Notes: generated by a model from the letters alone, not told the origin. Counted from the first letter of the stretch, positions 42,097-50,515 are shown. The stretch: 64,000 bases of DNA from Actinopolyspora alba (GCF_900112765.1 NZ_FOMZ01000005.1:62001-126000), one strand, 5' to 3'. A program made the numbers and translations.

Positions 42097-43484
42097 CGCT
42101 CACCCCGCTTGCGCCAGAAGCGGCGGCGTTTGCGTCCGCCGGAGGCGGCGGGTTCGGCCGAGCCGACCGGCTGCGGCTGCTCCGGGGGGTGTTGTTCCGG
42201 AGCCCGCTGTTCGGGGGCGCGCTGTTCCGGTGCACGGCGCGGATGCGGCGTGGGCCGGGGCTGCGGCGAACCGGAGCTCGACGGGGTCTGCTCGGAGGCG
42301 GGTGGGACCTCCTGCCGCGGGGCCTCCGGTCCGGAGTGGTCCCCGCTCGGAGCACCCGCCTCCTCCCTGGGAAGTCGCGCCACCTGCTCGGTGGACAGTT
42401 CTCCCGCGAATCCGGCCTCGCCGGAGAGCCGCACCGTGTCACCGTTGTCGGTGCTCCACTGCTCGCCACCGAGGTAGACCGGGCCGGTGGGGACGTCCCC
42501 GGCCAGGCCGTAGCGGGCGCGTTCGGAATCGGAGAGGCTGTTGACCACGGCCTGCCGGGCCCCCGGTTCGAGCGAGTCGAGATCCGCCATGACCCGGTCC
42601 TGCCTGCGCCGCACCGCGACCCGCTCGGGAACTCCCGGCGAGATGCCCAGCTGCGGAATGATCTCGGGGACCCCCTGGTCCTCGCCGAGTTCGGCGAGTT
42701 CCGCGGCGGTCTGCCCGGAGTCCTTCTCCTCGCTCATCCCGATGGGACCGGCCCTGCGGCCGTTGAGGAACTGCTCCACGGCGGGTTCGGTGGAGGTCAG
42801 CAGCAGCTCCCTCGGCCCGAACATGGCGAGGTGACGCCGGTAGAGCATCCCGATGTTGTCCGGGACGGTGCGGGCGGTGTTGATGTCGTGGGTGACGATC
42901 AGGAACGTCGCGTCGGTCTGCGCGTTGAGATCGACGATCAGCTGGTTGAGGTAGGCCGTGCGCACCGGGTCGAGCCCGGAGTCCGGCTCGTCGAACAGGA
43001 TGATCTCCGGTTCGAGCACCAGGGCGCGGGCCAGTCCGGCGCGTTTCTTCATGCCGCCGGAGATCTCGCCCGGCAGCTTCTCCTCGGAGCCGACGAGACC
43101 GACCATCTCCATCTTCTCGCCCACGATGCGGCGGACCTCGGTCTCGCCCTTCTTCGTGTGCTCCCGCAGCGGGAAGGCGATGTTGTCGTAGAGGTTCATC
43201 GAGCCGAACAGCGCGCCGTCCTGGAACAGCACGCCGAAGAGCTTGCGCACCTCGTAGAGCTGGCTCTCCGAGCAGTCGCAGACGTCCACCCCGTTGATGA
43301 CGACCTTGCCGTGCTCCGGGTTGAGCAGACCGACCAGGGCCTTCAGAAACACCGACTTGCCGGTCCCGGAGGGACCCAGCAGCACGCTGATCTCGCCGGT
43401 GGGCAGCGTCAGCGTGACGTCGGACCAGATGTTCTGCGACCCGAAGGACTTGGAAAGTCCCTCGACGGCCACTTCGACACCCAT
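42093..43484 (-). CDS. MceG/MlaF-type ABC ATPase with long C-terminal extension
   Basis: 463 aa. ABC ATPase motifs: Walker A GPSGTGKS, signature EISGGMKKRAGLARAL, Walker B ILFDEPDSGLDP and H-loop IVTHD. The first 250 residues form the nucleotide-binding domain that powers the YrbE/Mce importer. The remaining 210 residues include a family-type helical tail, then Pro/Glu repeats (RAPEQ in tandem) and a basic end (GGRKRRRFWRKRGER). I start at 43484, which has GGAGG six bases upstream, rather than at ATGs further upstream. First gene of the mce operon; in mycobacteria, as I recall, this gene stands alone near rpoB. Confidence 0.92.
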   Translation of the reverse strand: MGVEVAVEGLSKSFGSQNIWSDVTLTLPTGEISVLLGPSGTGKSVFLKALVGLLNPEHGKVVINGVDVCDCSESQLYEVRKLFGVLFQDGALFGSMNLYDNIAFPLREHTKKGETEVRRIVGEKMEMVGLVGSEEKLPGEISGGMKKRAGLARALVLEPEIILFDEPDSGLDPVRTAYLNQLIVDLNAQTDATFLIVTHDINTARTVPDNIGMLYRRHLAMFGPRELLLTSTEPAVEQFLNGRRAGPIGMSEEKDSGQTAAELAELGEDQGVPEIIPQLGISPGVPERVAVRRRQDRVMADLDSLEPGARQAVVNSLSDSERARYGLAGDVPTGPVYLGGEQWSTDNGDTVRLSGEAGFAGELSTEQVARLPREEAGAPSGDHSGPEAPRQEVPPASEQTPSSSGSPQPRPTPHPRRAPEQRAPEQRAPEQHPPEQPQPVGSAEPAASGGRKRRRFWRKRGER

Positions 43485-43753
43485 CCGCACCTCCACGTCG
43501 CTCATCGGCACCCACGCCTGCACTCGGCCCGGGTAGCGGGTCAGGTGGGGAACCTGACAGCTGTGACACGCTTAACGAGCGTTGAACGCGTCACACCGGT
43601 CAACGAGCCCGGTGCGGCTGGGTTACTCCGGAGTTGCGAACGGATTTCGGCAGATGGGAAGCGGCGAATGTGCTCCTCGGGGGTGGGGACGCAGCGTGGC
43701 CGGTGCCCCACGGTGGAGCACCGGCCACGCACGACAATCCGTAACTCCTCAGG
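43485..43753 (-). promoter_or_regulatory. mce operon upstream region with dyad (43562-43595)
   Basis: 269 bp between the FG-GAP protein gene end and mceG. A dyad (TGTGACACGC at 43562-43571 and GCGTCACA at 43588-43595 on plus) lies about 80-110 bp upstream of mceG and could be an operator. It does not match the spacing of a CRP-type site. No clear -35/-10 pair was found. Confidence 0.35.
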
Positions 43754-45745
43754 TCACAGCGAAGAAATCATTTGGGTGATACGCGGAACCGGATTGCGAT
43801 CTCCTTCGCAGAACTGTTCGTTCCAGATCGCGTCATTATCGATGAACTTCTCACCGGTGGACAGCGAGACGAATACCCTTCCGTCGTCGCCGCGGCGGAA
43901 CGTGACGATGTCGTCCCTGCCGTCACCGTTGAAATCACCAACACCCGGCTTCTCACCGGAGGGGGCGAAGTAATCGTGCCATACGCCTCCTCCCGCGAAC
44001 TTCTCACCGGTGGACAGCGAGACGTAAACGAGGCCGTTGTCACCGCTGGTGAAGGTCACGATGTCGTCCTTGCCGTCACCGTTGAAATCCCCCACGCCGG
44101 GACGTTCCCCTTCGAGAGCGAAGCGCTCATGCCACAGGTCGTCGTTCTCGCGGAAGCTGTTTCCGGTGGACAGCGAGACGTAAACGTCGTCGGGACGCTT
44201 CGGATCGTCCTGCAGGAAGGTCACGATGTCGTCCTTGCCGTCACCGTTGAAATCCCCCACGCTCGCCGTTTCACCGGCGGGAGCGAAGTAACCGTGCCAT
44301 TTCTCCATCGCGAGGAAACCGTCGCCGTCGGACAGCATCACATCGGCACCCGCTTCGGTGTCGGTATTGGGGAAGTTGACGATGTCGTCCCTGCCGTCAC
44401 CGTTGAAATCACCGACGGCCGCGTTGTACACGGCACCGATGTCGCTACGCCACTTCTGGAACGATCCGAATTCGGAACCTTTCGACAACGCCACGTAAGC
44501 GTGGTGGCCTCCCGCCTCCTCGGAGGAAGCGATGAAGAGGTCGGTCCTGCCGTCACCGTTGAAGTCCCCACGGAGCTGTTCCGTGTTCTTGCCGATGATG
44601 TCGGCCTGTTTCGTCCTGACGGAGCCGAAGGAGGAGCCGTTGGAAGTGGCTATGTCGACGTCGCCCGAAGTGTGAGTGCTGTACGCGGCGATGTCCTCGT
44701 AGCCGTCGCCGTTGAAGTCGGTGCCGGCTTCGGTGGTCACGGTGGCCTCAACGGTGTTGGAGGCCGCTCCGTCACCGGTGGGGTACACCGGCACCACGCG
44801 GTAGTGCCAGGTCTGTCCGGCCCGGAGCGCTTCGTGCCGGAAAGAGGTTCCGGTGACGGTGCCCAGCAGGTTGTCCTGCCGCAGCGGCACCTCTGCGGCG
44901 GTGGCACCGTAAACCCGGTACTCAGTGGCACCCGCGTCCACCCAGCTGACCTCGTTCACGTGCTTGCTGCCCGGCTGCGCCGAAACTCCCATCATCCGGG
45001 AGTTGAGCCATCCGGTGATGTTGTCGGTGCGGGCGATGGTCGCCCCGCGCTCGGTGGTGTCCTCACCGAAGCAACCGTGCTGCCACGAAGCACTGTTCAG
45101 CCCCACCAGCTGCACTGTCTCGTTGACCAACCGCAGCACCGGACCACCGGCGTCACCCTTGCAGATGCTGGACTGCTCGGTAGTGCCCAGCACGCTGGCC
45201 GACCCACTCGACACCGACTGCACGTCGAACGTGCCGGTGTGCGCGGTGTTCGGCGTCCAATCGGTCGCGGTACGACCATAACCGGCCGACCGCAACGTCT
45301 CCCCACTACTGGCGCCCTCGGTCGTCAACGGCGCCGGAGTGATCCCCGAAATCGCGCTGCCCAGCTTGGCCAACACCAGATTCCGGTCGGTGCGCGGCAC
45401 CAACTCCGTCACATCGGCGACCTGACCACCGTCGGTGGACAGATCCGCACGACCCACCGTGGCCGTGGTCGCCGTGTTCGGCGGGCCGGCAGGAACCGTC
45501 CCCGGCTGCGACGGGTCCTGCGCGAAGCAGGATGCCGCCGTGGCCACCCACCGCGGCGCCACCAGCACACCGGAGCAGGAGCGATCGCTGCCCACATCCA
45601 CCTTGGCCAGGAACTCGTAACTGCCCTGCGGCACCTGCTGACCACCGCTGAGCGCGTGAGCAGGCAACCCGGCCAACACCGTCGCGGCCACCGTGGCCAC
45701 ACCGACGGCCAAACCACGTCTCGATCTAGAACTCGACAAAACCAT
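43754..45745 (-). CDS. Secreted trypsin-fold pseudoprotease with FG-GAP/VCBS-like repeats
   Basis: 663 aa from the ATG at 45745 (a GTG at 45772 is possible). A signal peptide ends near PAHALSGG (about 32). Residues 33-255 have an S1/trypsin fold, but the triad is lost: WVATAASC has Ser72 for His, DRNLVLAKL has Asn122 for Asp, and KGDAGGP has Ala199 for Ser. Cysteines around these sites remain. A short Fn3-like part (about 270-345) is followed by six Ca-binding DFNGDG repeats (DFNGDGxxDI/L) typical of FG-GAP beta-propellers. It is probably a secreted binding protein and lies 92 nt after a small secreted-protein gene. Confidence 0.85.
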   Translation of the reverse strand: MVLSSSRSRRGLAVGVATVAATVLAGLPAHALSGGQQVPQGSYEFLAKVDVGSDRSCSGVLVAPRWVATAASCFAQDPSQPGTVPAGPPNTATTATVGRADLSTDGGQVADVTELVPRTDRNLVLAKLGSAISGITPAPLTTEGASSGETLRSAGYGRTATDWTPNTAHTGTFDVQSVSSGSASVLGTTEQSSICKGDAGGPVLRLVNETVQLVGLNSASWQHGCFGEDTTERGATIARTDNITGWLNSRMMGVSAQPGSKHVNEVSWVDAGATEYRVYGATAAEVPLRQDNLLGTVTGTSFRHEALRAGQTWHYRVVPVYPTGDGAASNTVEATVTTEAGTDFNGDGYEDIAAYSTHTSGDVDIATSNGSSFGSVRTKQADIIGKNTEQLRGDFNGDGRTDLFIASSEEAGGHHAYVALSKGSEFGSFQKWRSDIGAVYNAAVGDFNGDGRDDIVNFPNTDTEAGADVMLSDGDGFLAMEKWHGYFAPAGETASVGDFNGDGKDDIVTFLQDDPKRPDDVYVSLSTGNSFRENDDLWHERFALEGERPGVGDFNGDGKDDIVTFTSGDNGLVYVSLSTGEKFAGGGVWHDYFAPSGEKPGVGDFNGDGRDDIVTFRRGDDGRVFVSLSTGEKFIDNDAIWNEQFCEGDRNPVPRITQMISSL

Positions 45746-45837
45746 TCCTTCTTCGATCAGTGAACTCCGCACCGCGCGTCCGGGATCGGACGCACAGCGT
45801 TCGAACCGCGCATCAAGCGAACAGCGCGATATCCCGC

Positions 45838-46335
45838 TCAGGAGACCCGCAACTCGACCAGGGTCGCCGGATCGTTGTCCGGAGGCTGCTGGCCCTCACC
45901 CACCGGGTTGTACTCACCCGGGCTCAGTTCCACCTGCTCGGTACTACCGTTGACCGTCAGTGACGCGTTCACGGTGTGATCATCACCCTGGATCGCGTAC
46001 ACCCGCGGAATCTCCATCTTGAGCCAACCCTGCGAGCCGATCACCTCGTAGCAGGACGAACCCAGCTCGACACTGTCCACAGTGATTACCGATTCCGTGG
46101 TGTCACAACTCGTCTTGACGATGTCCCCATCGCCCTCGATCAGCTTGATCCCGGTCTCGGCCTCGATCGCGGCGGCACCCGGATAGCTGTAATCCTCCAC
46201 GATCGGCGGCGGCGCGCCCTCAGCCGCGACACCGGCGGCGCCGTCACCCGTGGCCGAGAAAGCCACGGCCACACCCGTCGAAGCCGCTAACAACCCGGTC
46301 AACCCGAGCACCGCACCTCGAAACGACCTACGCAT
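45838..46335 (-). CDS. Small secreted protein of unknown function
   Basis: 165 aa from the ATG at 46335 (a GTG two codons upstream is also possible). The signal peptide is basic MRRSFRG, then hydrophobic to about 28 with VAVAFSA. The mature part is acidic, with two Cys (KTSCDTT and GSSCYEV) that could form a disulfide, and is predicted mostly beta. It has the promoter at 46422-46449 and probably forms a two-gene unit with the pseudoprotease. I do not recognise a family. Confidence 0.7.
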   Translation of the reverse strand: MRRSFRGAVLGLTGLLAASTGVAVAFSATGDGAAGVAAEGAPPPIVEDYSYPGAAAIEAETGIKLIEGDGDIVKTSCDTTESVITVDSVELGSSCYEVIGSQGWLKMEIPRVYAIQGDDHTVNASLTVNGSTEQVELSPGEYNPVGEGQQPPDNDPATLVELRVS

Positions 46336-46421
46336 AAACACCCGTCTTCCGCTTCAAAAATTCACCGCATTTCGCCCAAGCGCCGGGAACACGCTCCCGG
46401 TACGACGCGAAACACTGACAA

Positions 46422-46449
46422 TAGATACACGCACACCCGGATAAATCAA
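46422..46449 (-). promoter_or_regulatory. Probable promoter of the secreted-protein pair
   Basis: On the minus strand: TTGATT (46444-46449), a 16-nt spacer, and TATCTA (46422-46427), about 85 nt upstream of the secreted-protein start. A 14-bp perfect palindrome, ATGGCATATGCCAT, lies upstream at 46483-46496. The region 46342-46717 is strikingly AT-rich for this genome and holds no gene I can support. Confidence 0.45.
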
Positions 46450-46717
46450 CAGATTTACACCGTTTATGATCAATACCATAACATGGCATATGCCATTGAC
46501 AGGACTGGTCAAGACCCTTTTAGAAGCACGATTCGGCGCACCGAATATACCAACACAACGAATATGTCAATCGCACGATCGAACCAACAAGCCATAAAGC
46601 AGAACACCTGAAATCGACAGAAAAATACCCCCAAGAAGTGGGGTCATCATCATCGCCGACGAGCACGAACACCACTCGCCAGTTGGATGCACAATCTTCA
46701 TTCGATCCACAATACAA

Positions 46718-46765
46718 GCTTCGGGTGTTTGAGACACGCTTGAGCGCATCTCAAACACCCGAAGC
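46718..46765 (-). terminator. 17-bp stem-loop ending the ALF-protein/immunity pair
   Basis: Perfect 17-nt arms 46718-46734 and 46749-46765, with a 14-nt loop that can itself pair CGC/GCG. It begins 10 nt after the stop of the two-TM protein. On the minus strand it is followed by TTGTATTGTG, only weakly T-rich. It is the longest perfect stem in the window and very likely the terminator of the pair. Confidence 0.75.
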
Positions 46766-46775
46766 GAAAATAAGG

Positions 46776-46964
46776 CTAACCCTTCTTGTGGTAGAAGTAG
46801 GCCAGCACAGCAACTAACGTGACTACCACAACACCCGAGAAAGTTACCGCGCGCTGCAAAACAATATTGTCAGGCCAAATTTTTACAGCAGAGAACCCCA
46901 CCACAAAAGACACCAACAAAGCCACGGGCAAAATTAGGTACATCGACTTTCGGGCATACGGCAT
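46776..46964 (-). CDS. Two-TM small membrane protein, candidate immunity protein
   Basis: 62 aa: MPYARKSMY start, TM1 about 9-28 (LILPVALLVSFVVGFSAV), a short loop with KIWPDN, TM2 about 38-57 (TFSGVVVVTLVAVLAYFY) and end HKKG. It starts 25 nt after the stop of the ALF-repeat protein on the same strand, in the same AT-rich patch, and is followed by a terminator. Short two-TM proteins next to membrane-active toxins are commonly their immunity proteins. A GTG at 46973 is an alternative start. No family recognised; the role is inference from position and topology. Confidence 0.6.
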   Translation of the reverse strand: MPYARKSMYLILPVALLVSFVVGFSAVKIWPDNIVLQRAVTFSGVVVVTLVAVLAYFYHKKG

Positions 46965-46989
46965 AAAATTCACAACCCTTCGAATTTCG

Positions 46990-49900
46990 CTAGAAAAAAC
47001 GTCGAGCGAAAACCATTCCCAACCCTGCCCCGAATCCAGCGGCCGCACCGATGACAGTACCACTCGCTCCTACGGTAACACACCCAGGAAGACTGGCAAT
47101 AGAACCGACTCCGCATCCGATTAACGCACCAGCTCCTGTACCGGCTCCGGCCGCACTGCCAACTGTGCCCAAATCAGTCGTAAAATCGTCCCATCCGTAC
47201 CCTTCATCCTTGGCCAGACAAAAAGCTTCTTTTTCTTTACCGTTTGGTTGTACAACGGTACATTTTTCAATTTTTTGACCCACCAAGCGAATTTTTTCCT
47301 CGGTAAGCTCTGGTCGGTTTTTCCTTTTTTGGATGTATTTTTCCCGATTTTTATCGATCGAGTTTTGCCGAGCTTGCACGGCCGCTTCCGCGGCTGCCAT
47401 GGCATCTTCGCCAGCTTGCAAAGCAGCATCGCGTGCCTCACCAGCAGCGACGTAAGCTTCCTGTGCGTAGCTACGCGCATCGGAAACGGACCTTCTCGCC
47501 CTAGCAGCGTAAACCGCAGTTTCATGTGCGGATTGCTCCGCCGAATCAGCAGCGTTCTTGGCGGCACTAGCCGAATCAGCCGCCCGCTGCGCCGCCTCCT
47601 GGGCATCGTCAGCGGATGCCTGCGCCTGGCTGGCGTAGTCGGCAGCCTGATTCGCGGAATCGGCCGCCTGATTCGCATAGTCGTTCGCTTCCGCTGCCGC
47701 GCCGCGCGCCTCGGCCGCCGCCTGGGCCGCTTTGTACGCCTGCCGCTGCGCGTCAGCGGCTGCCTGCAGTCCTCGTTCGACGAGCCTGTTCATCTCCGCG
47801 TTGTGGACAGCCGCCCTGTGATCACGCTGCTTGGCGATGTACTGCCCATACTTCACGAACGAACGGGTCCAGGCAGGCGTCCCTTGCAAAGCCGCTTCGG
47901 CTGCGGCACGTACGTGCGGACCACCGCCGTCCTTGATGCGGGTCGTGTTGACGCGATGATCGGTGGCACGAGCGCTGTACTGTCCCTCGACGAGGAACCG
48001 GTGGACATCCGCCTCGGTGCCGTTCAACGCCGCTTCGGCGGCTTCCTTGACCGCGGGCCCGGTGGCACCGTCCAGAATCCGGGTCACGCGAACCCGTTCG
48101 TCGGTGGCACGCCCCGGATAGTCCTGGTTGACCAGGAATTCGTTGACGTCGGCGGCCGTCCCCTGCAATGCCTGCTCGGCTGCCTGCCGCAGGTCGAGGG
48201 ACTCGCCCACCTCCGCGATGCGAGCCACCCTGGAGCGGTTGTCCGAGTTCATCGCAGCCTCGCGTCCCGACTCGACCCACTGCCGCACATCGGCCTCGGT
48301 GCCGGACAACGCGTGTTGCGCCGCCTGCTTGCTCCAGGGGCCTCCGGTCCGCATGATGTTGACCGCTGCCTGCCTGCCCTTGCTCAGCACCGTCTCGGGT
48401 GAGGCGTCCGAAGCACTGGCCGCGTCGAGCAGCTGTTGGGTCTCCGAGGTGATTAGGGACTGTTCGCGGACGTCCCAAGCCGCCTCGGCACTGGATTCCT
48501 TGGCTGCCTGGTTGGCCTGCTCGGCCGCATCGATCATGCGCTGTCTCTGCTGTGCGAGCCGCTCGGCATCGGCCTCCCGCGCCAGTTTCACGACCTCGCG
48601 GGCCTGTTCAGCGGCGGCTGTGGAAGCGTTCGCCGCCTCGATCGCGGCGTTGGCATGCCGGGTGGCCTCGGCGGCCGCGTCATCGGCTTCCCCAGCGTGT
48701 TCGGCCGCGTCATCCGCCGCGTTGGCGGCGTTGTTGGCGTGCTGCGCTGCCGAGTCCGCGGCGGCCGCGGCCTCCGCGGCGGCGTCTCCCGAACGATTGG
48801 CCAGCGAGGTGGCCGCATTGGCCGCCTGCCTCGCACGCTGCGCCTGCGCCTGTGCCTCCGCACCCGCTTGCTCAGCCGCCGCGGCGGCCTGTTCGGCTAC
48901 GCCTACCTGCTGGGCCGCTTCGCTCGCGGCGGCGCCTGCCGCTGCCGCGTTGTCGGAAGCGCTTGCCGCTGCCTGCGCCGCACCAGCGGCCTGATCAGCT
49001 GCGTTCCCGGCACTACGAGCGGCATCGGCGGCACGCCCCGCTCCTGCCGCGGCATCCCGCGCCGACGCTGCGGCCTCACGAGCCGCCTGTGCCTGGCTGG
49101 CGTCCCGCGCGGCAGCGGAGGCCGCCGAGTAAGCACGCGAAGCCGCCTGACCGGCAAGACTCGCCGCCGATGCTGCCCGCGAAGCGGCGTTCGCGGCCAC
49201 CCGAGCGGCACGATCGGCCGCCGCGGCGGCCGATATCGCGGTACGAGCCGCATCCGCTGCCTCGTTGGCGAGACCGGCCGCTTCCCTGGCAGCATTGCTC
49301 GCCCGTACGGTGTCTCCCTTGGCAGCCTCGGTTTCCACCTTGGCCCGTTGCGCGGCCAGTTTGGCCTTCTCAGCCGCTTTTACTGCCCGTTCGCTGGCTT
49401 GTTCGGCGGCAGCGGTCCGTTTGCGAGCTTCCTCGCCCGCCTGCTCCGCACGCTCGACCAGCTCGGTGACCGTGGCCGCTTCCTCGTCACGCGCTTGCGC
49501 GACTTCCCACTCGTAGTTGAGGAACCGCTGCAGCGCGGCGTTCGTGTCGGCATCCAACGCACGCTCGGCGGCTTCCTTCACATGCGGTCCGCCCGCGTCT
49601 TTGGCCTGTACCACCCGCAGCCGCAGATCGATGTGGTAAGGCTCCTTCCAACCCGCCTCCAGGAACTCCTCCAGAGCGGTATTGGTATCGGTGTCCAGCG
49701 CCGTTTCGGCTGCGCTGGACACGCTGGGACCACCGGCTGCCTTGGTCCGCACCACCCACAACCGGAGATCAGTGTGGTAGGGCTGCTTCCAACCGGTGTC
49801 CAGGAATTCCCGCAACGCCGCGTCGGTGTCGGCTTCGAGTGCCTGGGTGGCGGCCTGCTTCGTGGCAGGACCGCCCTTGTCCATCATCCGTAAAGCACGA

Positions 49901-50196
49901 ATACGCAGATCCTGGTGCGCGGCGGGCGCCTTTCCACCGTTGAGGAAATCCAGCATCGCGTCGTCGCCGCCCGCCAGTGCCTCGGCAGCGGCATCACGCG
50001 TAGCCAGACCGCCGTCCTGCCACAGCTGCACCACTTGCGCGCGCTCGCTCGGCGAGATGGTGCTCGCTTCCGCCGACGCGACCGGTGCGCTGCCCATTAT
50101 GGCGGTGACCGTCGTAACCGCGATACCGGCGGCCAACCCCGCTCGGTATCGGGTGCCGCGCTTGGCGGCACGTCTGTTCCTGTCGTGTCCTAGCAC
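46990..50196 (-). CDS. Secreted ALF-repeat, Ala-rich protein with glycine-zipper C-terminus (candidate polymorphic toxin)
   Basis: 1068 aa from a GTG at 50196 (GGGAG eight bases upstream). Signal peptide 1-43 ending SAPVASAEA. Four ALF-type repeats (about 50-240; units ending in AALREFLDTGW, ALEEFLEAGW, ALQRFLNYEW) are followed by a 350-residue Ala-rich helical stalk, then four more ALF-type repeats (about 600-790, e.g. ADVRQWVESG, ADVNEFLVNQ, ADVHRFLVEG), then a second Ala-rich stalk (to about 935). The last 130 residues differ: Lys-rich RKNRPELTEEKIRLVGQKIE, a Cys pair, then about 60 Gly/Ala residues of glycine-zipper type (SAAGAGTGAGALIGCGVG, VIGAAAGFGAGLGMVFARRF). That part is encoded by visibly AT-rich DNA. 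ALF repeats occur on actinobacterial secreted toxins; the end may insert into membranes. Confidence 0.8.
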   Translation of the reverse strand: MLGHDRNRRAAKRGTRYRAGLAAGIAVTTVTAIMGSAPVASAEASTISPSERAQVVQLWQDGGLATRDAAAEALAGGDDAMLDFLNGGKAPAAHQDLRIRALRMMDKGGPATKQAATQALEADTDAALREFLDTGWKQPYHTDLRLWVVRTKAAGGPSVSSAAETALDTDTNTALEEFLEAGWKEPYHIDLRLRVVQAKDAGGPHVKEAAERALDADTNAALQRFLNYEWEVAQARDEEAATVTELVERAEQAGEEARKRTAAAEQASERAVKAAEKAKLAAQRAKVETEAAKGDTVRASNAAREAAGLANEAADAARTAISAAAAADRAARVAANAASRAASAASLAGQAASRAYSAASAAARDASQAQAAREAAASARDAAAGAGRAADAARSAGNAADQAAGAAQAAASASDNAAAAGAAASEAAQQVGVAEQAAAAAEQAGAEAQAQAQRARQAANAATSLANRSGDAAAEAAAAADSAAQHANNAANAADDAAEHAGEADDAAAEATRHANAAIEAANASTAAAEQAREVVKLAREADAERLAQQRQRMIDAAEQANQAAKESSAEAAWDVREQSLITSETQQLLDAASASDASPETVLSKGRQAAVNIMRTGGPWSKQAAQHALSGTEADVRQWVESGREAAMNSDNRSRVARIAEVGESLDLRQAAEQALQGTAADVNEFLVNQDYPGRATDERVRVTRILDGATGPAVKEAAEAALNGTEADVHRFLVEGQYSARATDHRVNTTRIKDGGGPHVRAAAEAALQGTPAWTRSFVKYGQYIAKQRDHRAAVHNAEMNRLVERGLQAAADAQRQAYKAAQAAAEARGAAAEANDYANQAADSANQAADYASQAQASADDAQEAAQRAADSASAAKNAADSAEQSAHETAVYAARARRSVSDARSYAQEAYVAAGEARDAALQAGEDAMAAAEAAVQARQNSIDKNREKYIQKRKNRPELTEEKIRLVGQKIEKCTVVQPNGKEKEAFCLAKDEGYGWDDFTTDLGTVGSAAGAGTGAGALIGCGVGSIASLPGCVTVGASGTVIGAAAGFGAGLGMVFARRFF

Positions 50197-50515
50197 GTGG
50201 GTTCTCCCTGATTATCGCGAAACACGCGACAGCAGACATTCGCACGTCAAGATCACACGAGCAATACTTCGGAACGAAAAATAATTTTATCACGATCGAA
50301 TAAAACCACTGACAGACACGCGCAATCCGATGTGGCGTTTCGCATAAAAATTTGACACCGACCGATTTTCCGCCAAATCCGGGCACCAATGCCCCGAAAG
50401 ATCTAAATGATTACGCCACAAGCAGCATTACCCGTGGCTAATCTGCTTGCGAAGAAACCCGTTCGACGGATAGCAACTAACACCGGATGCACTGAGCTAG
50501 GAGACACGAGAAACG
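50197..50515. promoter_or_regulatory. Divergent AT-rich intergenic region
   Basis: 319 bp between the divergent ALF-protein gene and the acidic 136-aa gene. The part 50260-50400 is AT-rich, with TTATTCG and TAAAAT runs on the minus strand and a TTGACA at 50352-50357 on plus. It must hold both promoters; I cannot pair boxes with confidence. No ORF. Confidence 0.4.

Noticed and set aside
43560-43600. KstR- or CRP-type operator before mceG
   Set aside because: The half-sites do not fit either consensus in sequence or spacing; kept only as an unnamed dyad.
46520-46758. Short minus-strand frames in the AT-rich gap after the two-TM gene
   Set aside because: They run through the terminator stem and lack a start site or recognisable protein features. 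One has a hydrophobic stretch (FRCSALWLVGSIVR), so a decayed small membrane gene cannot be fully excluded.
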